DNA of 64,000 bases from the NCBI GenBank assembly GCA_015501585.1, contig JADNRY010000005.1, positions 744,001 to 808,000 on the forward strand, given 5' to 3'. The DNA comes from Rhodocollybia butyracea (Eukaryota; Basidiomycota; Agaricomycetes; Agaricales; Omphalotaceae). Numbering within the stretch: the stretch's first letter is position 1; the number at the start of each line of letters is the position of its first letter. This document shows, one piece after another, positions 1 through 10,865 of this stretch. Both the position numbers and the translations under genes were made by a program. The notes below the pieces were generated by a model. That model did no database searches. It saw nothing but the letters and a program-made list of their open reading frames with translations, and was not told where the DNA came from.

Positions 1-3000
1 TGAAAGTGAGAGGCGTTGTCGGGTGCATCTCTCGTGTAGCGATAAGCTCATATGCCTGGTCCTGATAAGGCAGGATGACACTCTCGACGACTTGGAATGC
101 TCGTTCCAGCTGAGCAGCACGAATGAGCGCGACGGTGATGTGGTTCCAATTGTGCGCATCAAAAGTAAAACCATGATCCTGGAACTCTTTCCAAACATGG
201 GCGATTTCGTCGTGCTCCCCCGCCACAGACAGAGCATCTATATATATCGACAGCGGGAGGCAGAGTACGTTATTGAGAAGACGTTTCTCCGTTGGGTCGT
301 TTTCAGTTGCGTTGAATCTCGGATGTTCGTTAACGTACTCCACCCCAAGTCTAAAGATCTCCGGCCACAGCTCCTTCACCTTGTCAATCTGATGTGTCCG
401 ACGGTAAGCATCAAACTGTGCCGATAGAGTTCCCAGCGTTTCAATCCCTCCTGCAGAAAGATATTCCAAATTTATCCTCTCGACTTCTTCTGGCATAGCC
501 ATGACGGAGTACCCCTTGAGGACAGGCCCATATACAAGCTCGAGTGCTGACGGTTTCCCATAAGACGGAACATCCCATGGTTTCTGCGGTAGACCCATAA
601 GCTCTTTAACAAAATTCTCCGAGATCTCCAAAGCCTCCGCCGATCGCTCGTTCGCATACGAGTTAAGCATAATGTTGAACGTGACAGCAGTTGGCTGGAT
701 TTTACGTGCAACCATCTCTTCGTAGACAGCCTTCGCCTGATTGTGCTTCCCGGCACGAATATACCCCGCCATGATGATCGTAAGGATATACACGTCAACA
801 TACTGCTCCGACCGATTCACCGAAAGCTTATCCAGCTCATGGAAGATGTCCGACGCAGTCTCCATCTCGCCTGCATCACAAGCGGACTGGATCAACAGGG
901 CGAATGTATACAAGTCCGGTTTGACATTGAGATCTTCTAGCTTGTAAAATATCTTCGCGACGACACGGAAGGGTGCACCAATGAGGACGTACGCTTTCAG
1001 TAGCGTGGTGTACCCATCTATCGCCAGCCGGATCCGTGGATGTGCATCAGAGTGGATATAGTCGAATACCCGGATGACACCCTTCCACGAACCAGCCATG
1101 ACGTGCGCATTCATCAATGTGTTGACCATTCGCCGATTGGGCACGATCCCCTGTACCTCCACGGCCTCCTTATACAGCGCCTCGACACCCGAGATGTCCT
1201 TCCTATGGGCTAGCGTGGTCATCAACTGGACGTAGGTGATAGCCGTCGGCTTTGTATCACTTCTCCTCAGCTGGTCCAAGGTTTTCCGGAGGGAAGCAAT
1301 GTCACCAGATCTCGCAAAGGCCTGCATGATCGTATTATAGATGACGATGTTCGGTTTAGAGCCTGCCTTTACCATCTCCTGCAGCCAGTAATTGATATCG
1401 TCGATTTTCCCGCTTCTAGCGCACGAATAAATCGCGACGCCAAAATGCTGGACAAGAGGGTCGTTCGCGCGGGTTCCGTCTTCCTGTATAGGAAAGAAAT
1501 CATCAAACATGATGTGCACATTTTCTGATTTTCCTTGGACTCCGTACGCGTGCATCAGCGTCGCAGTATCGAATGGGTTGATAAAACCTTGCTCGTGAAG
1601 TAGCTTATAATAAGACTCGGCACGGCGATGATCTCCGCAATGTGCATAAAGATGCAGCGCTGTCTGCAGGTAATACTTGTAATTGGTACCCCGGGGAATC
1701 GTATTGAATAAATCCTTCGCGAGACCCAAAGTATCCTCTTTTACGAGCGCACGGACGAGCTGGAGGTGATTATCGAGGGGAATTGTTATTTTTAGTTCTT
1801 TGAGCTGGTTCAAAACTTCTAGAGCATGAATCGGGAGCTTGTCATAGCAGTAGGCATCAATCAAGAGCTGCCCTATGCGCTTCGAGAGCTCAGGGCCCCA
1901 CTGCGAGAAATGACTCGCAATTACTACAGCCGGACGTGGGATATGTGCGAGGAGACGGTAGATGTTTTTGCGAAACGCCGCGCCCTGGTACTGCGCGACG
2001 CCGTAGTGCCATTGCCCGGACGACTTGAGCAGAAACGACCCCATGGATAGCCATTCGTTCGCAAGCATGGTAAGGACATGCGACGCGTCATGATAGCGAT
2101 AGATATAATATATGAGCGTTTTGTAAGCCCACAAAATCCGAAAGTCCTCCTCGTAGTCGATAGGGATCTTCTGTGCGTCATGAATGTGCCCAAGGGACTC
2201 GTCGATCTGGCCCATCAAAGCGGCCGCGCGGCTCATACCACATTTCATCCAATGGCCATAAAGAGACAGCGGTGCTATCCGCGACGCGAGCGTCGACAAT
2301 AACCTCTTCGCACGCTGGCCCCACTCATGCAGGCGGCTGAGCTCCACAACAGCTGTGTCGTAGTGTGCATCGCCAAAAATGAGAATCTTGTCCGCGAACG
2401 TCAGGAGCTGGTGTACAGGCAGTTCAGCCAGCGCATCAGCCTTCTCCAGCTCGACATAATAAGCCCATGCTTCCTCCGGGTCCAATAATCCTTTCTTCTC
2501 CTGCAGCGCTATCGCAAACCTTTTGGCAAGGGGACCAGAGGCGGGCGCATGCACGCGTTCTTCCTTATCGGAATACGAAGACGTGACAACAAACTCGTCA
2601 TCCGAGGGCGGATCCTTCGCCATACGCGACGCATGCCTTTTCTGTAGTATTGCTTGAATGGAGCGGCGGGGTAGGCGAGCATGAGATGCAGTTCGATGAG
2701 CGGATATAGATGGACTACCGCGTTTATGAGGTTTCTGTCTGGACAAGGTATCTCTCATGAAAAATGCGAGATTTCGTCCTGTGAAATTGTAATTAACATA
2801 CGGACCAAAAGAAAAAATAACAGGAAGGAGAGGCGCACTGGAGGAGCTAGAGGCACATATAGGGCTCTTCGCTTGCACCGACCATTCGCGGCAGCGCGAA
2901 GCCAAGGTGGAACGTTCGAATTCCTCATTGAGCGACGCAGTACTCCTAGCTTTTCCTTTCACGCGTCTCGGCTGCGGGTTAAAAAAATCCGACTTGAGGT

Positions 3001-3118
3001 GTCTCGATGGTGCACTTTGCACGATTTTGACGACAGAATGCAGAGGAATGGAGCGCTCTAGGTGTGAACGACCAGAAAGGACAGTGTTGAGTATGACCGC
3101 GGCGACAGGTTCAAGCAT
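1..3118 (-). CDS. pentatricopeptide repeat (PPR) protein, 3' end cut by window edge
   Basis: Two exons fit: 3118-2839, a 60-nt GTGCGC...CACAG intron, then 2778 to the left edge, open throughout (about 1,019 residues visible, no stop reached). The body is helical PPR-type sequence; clear motifs include KPNIVIYNTIMQAFARSGDI, VKPDLYTFALLIQSACDAGE and IQPTAVTFNIMLNSYANE, each with the 35-residue spacing of the family. PPR proteins bind organellar RNA; in fungi they mostly act in mitochondria on RNA processing or translation. The first 150 residues are rich in Arg, Ser and Ala and poor in acids, as expected for a mitochondrial presequence. An internal Met at 2623 could be used instead if the intron is not real. 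It is divergent from the GNAT gene, with 230 bp between the two starts. Family call firm, start moderately sure. Confidence 0.85.
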   Translation of the reverse strand, partial: MLEPVAAVILNTVLSGRSHLERSIPLHSVVKIVQSAPSRHLKSDFFNPQPRRVKGKARSTASLNEEFERSTLASRCREWSVQAKSPICASSSSSAPLLPVIFSFGPYVNYNFTGRNLAFFMRDTLSRQKPHKRGSPSISAHRTASHARLPRRSIQAILQKRHASRMAKDPPSDDEFVVTSSYSDKEERVHAPASGPLAKRFAIALQEKKGLLDPEEAWAYYVELEKADALAELPVHQLLTFADKILIFGDAHYDTAVVELSRLHEWGQRAKRLLSTLASRIAPLSLYGHWMKCGMSRAAALMGQIDESLGHIHDAQKIPIDYEEDFRILWAYKTLIYYIYRYHDASHVLTMLANEWLSMGSFLLKSSGQWHYGVAQYQGAAFRKNIYRLLAHIPRPAVVIASHFSQWGPELSKRIGQLLIDAYCYDKLPIHALEVLNQLKELKITIPLDNHLQLVRALVKEDTLGLAKDLFNTIPRGTNYKYYLQTALHLYAHCGDHRRAESYYKLLHEQGFINPFDTATLMHAYGVQGKSENVHIMFDDFFPIQEDGTRANDPLVQHFGVAIYSCARSGKIDDINYWLQEMVKAGSKPNIVIYNTIMQAFARSGDIASLRKTLDQLRRSDTKPTAITYVQLMTTLAHRKDISGVEALYKEAVEVQGIVPNRRMVNTLMNAHVMAGSWKGVIRVFDYIHSDAHPRIRLAIDGYTTLLKAYVLIGAPFRVVAKIFYKLEDLNVKPDLYTFALLIQSACDAGEMETASDIFHELDKLSVNRSEQYVDVYILTIIMAGYIRAGKHNQAKAVYEEMVARKIQPTAVTFNIMLNSYANERSAEALEISENFVKELMGLPQKPWDVPSYGKPSALELVYGPVLKGYSVMAMPEEVERINLEYLSAGGIETLGTLSAQFDAYRRTHQIDKVKELWPEIFRLGVEYVNEHPRFNATENDPTEKRLLNNVLCLPLSIYIDALSVAGEHDEIAHVWKEFQDHGFTFDAHNWNHITVALIRAAQLERAFQVVESVILPYQDQAYELIATREMHPTTPLTF

Positions 3119-3348
3119 GTAAAACTCGTCCAGAGTTGACGAGTATTTCTGTGGTTTCAAAGGTAAGGAGATAATTTAACATATGAACATATTATGTGCA
3201 AAAAAGAATTACCAAAAGGCTTGCAACTTTGTAGGAACTCTGAGAAACTTTACGGATTCGGATTCGGAGACGAGAAGAAAATCAATGTCACGTTCTTACA
3301 AAGTTATTGGGCGCCTAAAAAAACTAAGTTAGTACGCGTCCACCAATA
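3119..3348. promoter_or_regulatory. shared intergenic promoter region of two divergent genes
   Basis: These 230 bp separate the start codons of the minus-strand PPR gene and the plus-strand acetyltransferase gene. They must carry both promoters. I see no clear TATA box; an A-rich tract lies next to the acetyltransferase start. The promoter role is inferred from gene layout only. Confidence 0.4.
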
Positions 3349-4248
3349 ATGCCAGAACAACCACCGCACGAGATTATCATCGCCTCGACTGAAGAAGAAG
3401 TCCAACAGTGCTATCAAGTCCGTATAGATGTATTCCACCATGAACAGCGATTTCCACTTGACACCGAGATAGACTAGTAAGTTTGCCTTTATTCAATAAA
3501 TCCTTCATTCTACTACATACTGAGTACTGATCACTACCAATGTACCATAAAATCGCAGCCTAGATCCCATCGCAACACACTTCCTCCTCCGCCTCACACC
3601 ATCTCTTACCCCAATCGGCGTCATCCGAGGCTCCCGCTCCCCCTCGACAGGTTCTTACAAACTCTCGCGTCTCGCCGTCCTCAAGGAGTACCGCCAATAC
3701 CACTTTGGCAGGAAGCTAGTCGAGGCGCTGCATGCCTGGATTAAAGCGGATGCCCAGCAATCCGGTGGCCAAACAACTAGTGGTTCTGTGCGAGTCGTCT
3801 GCCACTCTCAGATCCCCGTCAAGGGATTCTATGCAAAGTGAGTATGTGGACTGTATGTGGTTCACAATTGTGTCATTCGTGCTCACTTCTTCGGAATCGG
3901 AATGGTCGGGCAAGGGCCCACCAAAAAAAAATATGTTCTGTTGGTGCCTCGAAGGGGTTTTTCCGACCCAATTGCATTCCTACACGTACCTTATAAGAAC
4001 CCATTTCCTAATTGCTTTTCTTTTAATTCTACTCTAGATTCGGGTATACCCCAGAGGTAAGCTCGTGATAACCCCCCCTCCCCTATCTTCCCCTGCGTTA
4101 ATGAAATCGCCGGTAAAGCAAAAAAGAGATCTCGGGCTAACGGGAAAAACCTTGTTTTTGTTTCTGTTTGATATTCTAGGGCGAGGAGTTTGATGAGGAC
4201 GGAGATCCGCATCAGAAAATGGTGCTCGAGATACCATTACAACAGTAA
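3349..4248 (+). CDS. GNAT-family N-acetyltransferase
   Basis: Four exons join in frame: 3349-3476, 3559-3837, 4038-4056 (19 nt) and 4180-4248, giving about 164 residues, a normal size for a single-domain GNAT enzyme. The protein opens MPEQPPHEIIIASTEEEVQQ, and exon 1 ends in a stretch (CYQVRIDVFHHEQRF) typical of the N-terminal helix of this family. Motif A with the acetyl-CoA pyrophosphate loop is visible as LSRLAVLKEYRQYHFGRKLV. The strand after it, VRVVCHSQIPVKGFYAKFGY, matches the C-terminal GNAT motif with the FYxKxGY signature. It would transfer acetyl from acetyl-CoA to an amine. The substrate cannot be told. All introns have GT...AG ends. The same fold is found in small uncharacterised fungal acetyltransferases. 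Confidence 0.85.
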
Positions 4249-4365
4249 CACAATAAAAATCGGTATCAACAGTGAATCGGTATCACAGTAAATCGGTAAA
4301 CACGGTAAATCGGTGCCATACAGTAAATCGGTACCATTTAACAACCATTACAGTAAAAAATGGCA
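4242..4365. repeat. degenerate short tandem repeat (CAGTAAATCGGTA-like)
   Basis: Just after the acetyltransferase stop codon, a unit close to CAGTAAATCGGTA recurs about six times with small changes over 120 bp. The next 130 bp are AT-rich with short palindromic pieces such as CTGGTACTAGCTAGTACTAG. It is probably a local minisatellite in the 3' intergenic space. No coding potential seen up to 4829. Confidence 0.6.
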
Positions 4366-4829
4366 CTAGAGCTGGTACTAGCTAGTACTAGAGGTAACAA
4401 CGGTAAAAAATCTACTACATACTACAAATAAATGGGAGCGTGTATATAATATATATATACGTATATACGATTGTCACTGGTTTATACTGACGAAGTAGCC
4501 AGTCATATCATAGAGTAGAGAGCTAGCAATACAAGCATAGGGGGTGGTGGTGATACAAGTCTGTTACTAAAAAAATGTTCTATCGAAACATGAACGGGGC
4601 ATGGTATCGTATCTACTAGAAAGAGAAGAATAAGAAAGTAAGCGGAGAAGGGCAAGGTCGTAAACAGGAGCAAAGTGCGTAAAAATGTGACTTGTGCTCC
4701 GGGTGTGGATTCGTAAAATGGCGTGAACAGCAAGGGGCCCAAGGGACAACATATTTGAAGGAATAAGAAAGCACGCAACGCAAAGAAAGGAAAAACAAAT
4801 CAAACAAATCAAAAAGAAGGAACGTATTT

Positions 4830-6603
4830 TCAAGATCGACGGAAACCAGTGTCTCCCGCAGAATCGCTCTCACTCTCACTCTCGAGCTTGACAGGCTGGT
4901 AGATAGGGCTCCCTGGGAGTATACTGAAACTGATACTTGTTCCGTACCCCGTGGTGCCTTCCTCGTACAGCCTCCGCGCAGCCTCATACTCCATCTTCTC
5001 CTGTTCAGCCTGTGCCAAGAAGGGCTAGAAGAAAGAAGGGGGGAGACATGAGAAAGTTGATCTATCAAAGTATCATGATTATATTCACCTTTCGTTCATC
5101 GTCGGTCATAGATCTCCACTTGGCCGCCGCCAGCACACTCTGCTTCGTCGTCTCCGTCTCATCGCCAAACACGTCTCTCACAAGCAGCGGATTCGCACTG
5201 ATGCGCTGGAGGAACATAAAGTACGCGCTAAGGGGCTTCTTCGGCGCGTTCGGGTCCTTGATGTTGCTCTTGCGCGACTTGCCCGCCTTGCGCTGCGCAG
5301 CGCGGAACACGTTCTCGCGCTTGATGTCTTCCGGCGTGAGGGTACGCATGTAAGCAGCGTGTTCGCGTTCGCGCGCTTCCTTCATCGCCTGTGAACGCCG
5401 TTTATAGGGCTGTACACGGAAGAAGGAAGAATTGAGTATCAGTATCATCTACGTCACCAGAGAAAAGAAAAACACAAGCTTTTAAAAATTACATACCTCC
5501 TTCTCGTCAACAGTTAACGAAGCGTACTCTTGTCCTGCCTCTTTAGCCGCCTGTGCTACATTTAGCTTTCGCGTATTCGAAGCCTGCTGCCGTTGGATCC
5601 AGTCGGTGAAGTACAGCTGCCATGCAGATGGCGCCAATTTCGGGGGCCGCAAAGCAGATTTGGTCGGAACTAGAAGCCACCGGTTAGGTTCAGATGTTCA
5701 GGACGGAACAAGATGAAAAGAGATACCAGAAGAATCATTCAGCTTGTCAGATTTTTCGTGATCTTCGACTGAGGAGTTTGACACCTTCCTACGCCTCCGA
5801 ACAGTAGCGTCACGATCATCGGTGAGGCTGACTGACTCGGCGCGGCGGCTGGCCATGCTAGAGGCAGATCGAGCCTGGACTTGGAGGTGGCTGTGAGAGG
5901 GCGCGCTAGCGGACTGGAAGAGGTGCGCAGAGGTGATGGAGCCTCGGCGAGGAGGAACACGGATACGCTGAGTAGCATCTGATGACATTGGAGAGTGACG
6001 AACAGAAGATCGGGATGAAGCGGGAGTACGAATAGAAACAGAGCTCGGTGTTGGCGACGTATCGAAGAAGCCATTAACCCATTCTGGTGTCTGTAGATCG
6101 GCAGGAGAGATGGACGTCATAGAAGCAACACGTTGACGAGGAAAGACGTGTTTATCCTCGTAGGACGATGAGGGTGATACAGGAAGAGGATGCAAGGCTG
6201 CAAACTCGCTCGGAGACAACCCCTGGTCCTGCGGGAAATGAGAAGGATCACCAAAAGAAAAGAATGGCTGAGAGTCATTTGGAGATATGGGAATTGGAGC
6301 TATGGGTGAAGGAATGGAGATGGATTCAGGCTCGTTTATCCAGTTTGTGAATATACTGTTATCGAGAGATGGAGATTCGTACGAGTAGTCTGTTGGAGAC
6401 GGATAATAAGCCAAGTCATAGACGGGTTTGATATCAATATCAGTATCCCATGGAAACGCTGAAGACGCGTCGTCCATCTCGAAGAGCATCTGGTCGTCGG
6501 CGAAGCGTTGTGTGTCGTCAAAGTTGAGCAGTGGCGGCGATGGTTCTGATAGATAACCCGCAAAGTCTGGAGACATTTGGCGTCGGGAGAGAGCGGAGGG
6601 CAT
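4830..6603 (-). CDS. two-HMG-box DNA-binding protein
   Basis: Four exons (6603-5727, 5669-5497, 5409-5089, 5024-4830) give 521 residues in one continuous frame. Residues 1-290 are Ser/Pro-rich, low complexity and acidic in places, as in an activation or regulatory region. The C-terminal half has two HMG boxes in tandem: box A starts around RPPKLAPSAWQLYFTDWIQR and box B is NIKDPNAPKKPLSAYFMFLQ followed by WRSMTDDERKPFLAQAEQEK, both with the expected aromatic and Pro positions. HMG boxes bind the minor groove and bend DNA in the nucleus. The layout resembles basidiomycete HMGB-type developmental regulators such as Coprinopsis exp1, but orthology was not tested. The start at 6603 is preferred over 6702 because a TATA box lies 33 bp upstream of it. 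The tail is a Glu/Ser-rich acidic run. Confidence 0.88.
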
Positions 6604-6635
6604 GTTTGAGTGACGGGGAAGGAAAGTCAAGTGGG

Positions 6636-6644
6636 CTTTATATA
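6636..6644 (-). promoter_or_regulatory. TATA box of the HMG-box gene
   Basis: The minus strand reads TATATAAAG here, 33 bp before the ATG at 6603. A further in-frame ATG at 6702 lies upstream of this box, so the box argues for the downstream start. It assumes a normal TATA-to-transcript distance. Confidence 0.55.
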
Positions 6645-6987
6645 GCGGCGGGCGCAAAGTAGGGAGAAAAGTGACGAGCTTATGAAGGCTCCGGAGCGGC
6701 ATTGTGTAGAATATTGCCTTTTAGAATCCTATATGATACTTGACTCGTCCTGAATCCGAGATTTCCAAGGAATCTGACCGAAGAACCGAAAGGGAAAAAA
6801 GGAGGTCGAAATACTTCTCAAGTTACTAATTTGGGAAGAGACTGGAAAATAATAAAAATGATGCGGCGTGACTGGATGTAACTATTATTCCGCATTAGGA
6901 AGTTGTATCCCAGCCCCCTGGCTCAATAGCTCGGTTCTGTTCCTAAATCCGGTCCTTTACACCGCGGTACAACAAAGTACTACTCTA

Positions 6988-7557
6988 CTACAGAACAACA
7001 AACTGCGGTGACGCATACTTGGGATTGTTGTAAACACTCTTGCCTGCCTGTTCGCCAAAATCAACACAATCTACACTGCTTGTTTGACTCACGTACCTCC
7101 CAGCCTTTGACATCCTTCATAATCACTTTTTCGCGTTCCACCGCAGCCTGTTGGCGTCTGTACGCATCCCGGTCGCCTTCTGCCATCAGCAGAGGAACAA
7201 GATGTATGCGCGACCACACTTTTTCTCGCTGAAGTTCTCTGTGAAAACCAAATTAGCATACGGTCCGAATAGACGGCCGGATCCAGATGGGAACACGTTT
7301 ATCGACGAGCGGCGTATCGCGAAAACACGTTCCTCAGCCAGCTGACCAGGTCATACCTTCTTTCTAAAATTCCCTGGCCGTATCGATAGAACCCAATTCC
7401 AGAAATTACTGCCACCGCTCCCAGTATCGTAAGAGCTGAAAATCTCGTTCCCGCTATATTCCGTCTATACTTGATTCCTTCAAACCCGCCAGCAGGCGGC
7501 ATATCTCTGCGGACGCGTTGGAAACATCGAAAACAATCTAAGCCTTTCTTACTGCAT
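6988..7557 (-). CDS. mitochondrial complex I subunit GRIM-19/NDUFA13 homologue
   Basis: Four exons (7557-7553, 7506-7357, 7238-7097, 7047-6988) give 118 residues. The sequence opens MQDMPPAGGFEGIKYRRN, the invariant start of GRIM-19 proteins. A membrane segment follows (ALTILGAVAVISGIGFYRYG), then the conserved RIHLVPLLMAEGDRDAYRR and VIMKDVKGWEAGKSVYNN. This small accessory subunit sits in the inner mitochondrial membrane and is needed for assembly of NADH:ubiquinone oxidoreductase. The coding part of exon 1 is only five nucleotides (ATGCA) before a 46-nt intron; without that exon the conserved Gln-Asp before Met-Pro-Pro has no in-frame start. It is shorter than animal NDUFA13 at the C-terminus. 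It lies divergent from the INO80F-domain gene, 238 bp apart. Confidence 0.9.
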
Positions 7558-7795
7558 ATGAGCCACTGCAAATCATCAGTGTAAATCCAAAACACAGAAA
7601 ACAAATGTACTTTTAAATATGTGTGGTGGTGGTTGAAGCTATAGTGTGCACGTGATATAACATTCTTACGACGACGAGCAATAACAGCAGCTAAACTGAA
7701 TCATGTTTCGGTTCTAATCGCAACCTAATTTAGTATGTGTATGTCTGTCATTGTCATCAATTCAGATCAATTCTCGCTCTCAAACTTCAACTTCC

Positions 7796-9628
7796 ATGGC
7801 TTCACCAGGCCCTTCCTCCGCTTCTCCCATGAACCCTAGAACAAAATCTCAAAAACCTCCTCCCATGGGCATAACTGCTGGCGTAGAAGACTCCAAATAC
7901 CAAGCAAAGTACAAAGAGCTCAAAAGAAAAGTAAAGGATATCGAATCAGTCAGTTAAAATCTTCTTTTCTCGTCCAGCTATACCCATAGTTTTAAAGGAC
8001 AATGAAAAACTGCATTTCAAAGTTCTAAACGCAAAACGAAACATCCAGCGAATGAAACTAGAGCGCGCGTCAGTATAAAAAACTTCGTATTTGTGCTTTG
8101 ACCGACAAAAACTTTTTTTTTTCTCCAGCATTTTATACGAACGCCTCGGTCAAGTCTCTCCGTCGCCAGCTCCAATTGACCGACATTCTGCTCCAGCTCA
8201 TCATCCTGGCCCACCAGTGCACCACTCACCTGTAAATCACCCTCCGAGCATGGACCCTGACCCAATTTCATCGAATATTCCCGGCCCCATTCCCGAGTCA
8301 CGCCGCCAGGTCTCTCCCCGTCATCGACACCTCAGTTGCGCACCCCGGCATCTCATCCATGCACCGCCGCAGCTCAGGCAGCGGCGGCCCCGACATCCGC
8401 CAACTGCCCCCCCTCCCCCCAACCCTCCCATACCCCTCGACGGCCCGCGCAGCCCCCACTCCCATCCCCACCACGACCGCTCCCGCAACCTCCCCCCACA
8501 GCAAGACCCCTACCACATCCAAGGCCCGCAACACTACGTCGACAACCTCCCTCCCATGCAGCACGTTCTGCACAGTCCGCAGATGGCAGAACGTGACCGT
8601 GAGGCTCACGGTCCCGCAGACACGACCTGCACGAGCTCGCAGGCACACACGACGCCCACGCACACTCCATCGCGCCGATTTCACCCTCTAACACGGACCC
8701 GCGTTCTGGAGGAGGAGGGGGAGGAGGGCGGATGCACAATCATCAGCGGATGGGCCCAGGCTACATCAACCGCGACGATCCCCGCGCGCGCGAGCTGGAA
8801 TGGGAGCAGGAGCGCGACTTTCGTGACCGCGAACGCGAACGCGAGATGAACTATAGCAATGCACGGCAGCGCGAACGCGACCGCGAGCCGCAGCCACACA
8901 GTGCAGGGGGGAGCATGCACTCCCCTGTTCATAGACCCCGTGCGCCTCCTGCGGAGTACCCAGACCAACTCCATCCCAGTTCTTCTTCGCGCCGCGACGA
9001 CTACTACCACGACCCCTCTGGCGGAGGAGGAGGAGGCCCAAGTGGAAGTGGCGGCGCTGGGTACTCCCGAGTATCGCGTTCTGGAACACCAGGCTCAGGC
9101 TCCGGGTCCAATTCAGCAGGTGTCCCCGATGGACCCTCCCGTCCCGACTCTCGTGGTCCTAGTGGTCCCAGTGGTCCTAATGCCTACTACGACGACCGTG
9201 GTGCAGGTGCGAGAGGGTACAGGCTGCGTCCTCTCACTTCAGGACATCCAGCAACCGAGGAGCCAGGCCTCGATTTCGTGCATGAAGACGGGAGATCGCA
9301 ATCGCAATCGCGGGATCGAGGGAGTGCAGGTGCTGCTGGGGGCTTCCCACCTCCTCCACAGCACCGTGAGGCTGGGCCGGATTCGCGCAGGGAGAGGGAG
9401 AGGGAGAGGATAGACAGAGAGAGGGCAGGAACAGGGAAGGACTCAGCCTCCCCGAAGAAAAAGATTCGTGGTGATGTAGATGTGGACGCAGAGATGGAGG
9501 AAGCTGCTTCTGCTGGGCCTGGAAGTGGCATGGCAGCGATGGTGGCGGCCTATGGTGGTGCTGGGGTATCCGACGAGAGGCGGTATCATCGTGGTGATAA
9601 TGCAGAAGACGTCCGGATGGCACCTTGA
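7796..9628 (+). CDS. INO80F-domain protein with internal frame breaks
   Basis: Exons 7796-7948, 7998-8068 and 8129 onward join in frame and give the conserved N-terminal block KYQAKYKELKRKVKDIESDN then LHFKVLNAKRNIQRMKLERA ILYERL (given in two pieces). That coiled-coil motif is the INO80 complex subunit F (TFPT-like) domain, so a nuclear chromatin-remodelling role is likely. The rest is low complexity: Pro/His-rich, then Arg/Glu/Asp-rich (REREREMNYSN), then Gly/Ser-rich, ending in a basic patch ASPKKKIRGD and stop at 9626-9628. The best reading changes frame at least once: the first frame looks native to about 8610, but from about 8620 the native-looking frame is another one, with no usable intron between. 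An earlier switch near 8330-8480 is possible. This may be a sequence error in GC-rich DNA or a damaged gene. Confidence 0.65.
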
Positions 9629-9689
9629 GGGGTCATGAGTTACCTGGAACACAAAAAGGTTCTTTTTTACTATTCGGTTCCATGTTTTC

Positions 9690-10025
9690 TTATTTTTGGC
9701 GCTCCCTTACAAACCCTCGCTTTGTTTGTTTGTTTTGTTTCCTTTCTTAGCGGAGACATCCCCTGTTACGCTGTCGTGTGCCCCTAGTCGTTCGAGTTCC
9801 CACTTTGGTGTCACTTTGGTATCACTTTCTTTTTGCAGACACACACACAAAAAAAGTCTTGGATCTCCCCTTGCAAACCTTTGCAAACCCTCGCTTTATT
9901 TGTTTGTTTTCTTTCTTAGCGGAGACATCCCCTGTTACGCTGTCCCGTATTTGCACCCTACCTTGTTCCGCCTTTGGTACGATTTCTTTTTGCCACTTTT
10001 TGCAGACACACAAAACGCAAATAGT
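9690..10025 (+). repeat. two imperfect direct repeats of about 160 bp
   Basis: The stretch beginning near 9706 (TTACAAACCCTCGCTTTGTT) recurs near 9880. Both copies carry the same order: a Cys/Trp-free T-rich run, TTAGCGGAGACATCCCCTGT, a gap, TTTCTTTTTGC and a CA run. Long open frames across it are side products of this pyrimidine-rich duplication. It is probably 3' flanking DNA of the INO80F gene. Confidence 0.6.
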
Positions 10026-10865
10026 TTGTTTTCTTTTTGGAACTCTGCGCCACCCTTTTCCTTCGCTATCCCAAGTGTTATCCCTAGTCCCTAGTCCGGG
10101 TGAACTAGCACCTACTCTAGTAAAACTCTACCCTACTATCCTTATGCGGCAAGAACACCCTCGGTCCCTCTTCCTTTCTCTTCTCTTATCTTCTCGCCAA
10201 GTTCCAGCCAATGAGGAGGGTGCAATCGAGCCACTAATTTATTCTTCTTATTCTCTTCCACAAAACTCCAAACTACAAACAGTGGCTTGGAACTAAGTTA
10301 CTTGTACCGCCTGTGCACGTACATATGTTAAGCAATCGAATCTTTACAGAAGGTTTCGACTACTTGGTGCTCACGCAGCTTATCCGATCCCGAATGTGGC
10401 GTAGGAGGCGTCAGTCGCGGTATTCAACGGTTTTTATTTAAGATTGACACTTCAAACCTTCAAACCTTCGGAGGTAAGGTCTTGCACTAACAGCGCCATC
10501 GTGATTCGTTGTGTTTTCCGACTTGGCTTTTTTTGATGGTTTTTGTTTTGTTTTGACTAATCTTTTCCCTCCGAACGACAAGGGGATTAACCTGATTAAG
10601 TGTAATACGTGTGTCCTTAATTGACAACTAATTGATTTAAACAAAGCTAATTAGCTATAGACTCTAGAGGCTGTTAAGAGACTATTAGAGGCTATAAGTT
10701 ATTTGAAGTACCGTCCCGACAATCTAGTATTACAAGTATTACAAACACAAAAAAAACATCAATATTTCGCTCCGACCAATGCATGATCTGCTCTGCTGGC
10801 CCCTTACACGCGCTCGCGGTACCGATAAGACAAGGTACATCATACAAGAGAGATTTCATTTAAGT
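10026..10865. other. intergenic stretch with no recognised gene
   Basis: T-rich and A-rich patches and no frame with family-like content. It lies between the 3' ends of the plus-strand INO80F gene and the minus-strand low-complexity gene, so it probably holds only two 3' ends. Confidence 0.4.

Noticed and set aside
2681..3122. Plus-strand frames of 126 and 71 codons
   Set aside because: They lie over the first exon, intron and second exon start of the minus-strand PPR gene, which gives a better protein.
6633..6702. Upstream ATG start at 6702 for the HMG-box protein
   Set aside because: A TATA box lies between it and the ATG at 6603, so transcription probably starts downstream of 6702.
8298..9010. 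Several minus-strand frames opposite the INO80F-domain gene
   Set aside because: Explained by GC-rich low-complexity codons; the plus strand carries the recognisable domain.
9696..10296. Overlapping plus-strand frames of 132 and 172 codons
   Set aside because: Built from a T-rich local direct repeat, hydrophobic by composition only, with no motif or splice logic.
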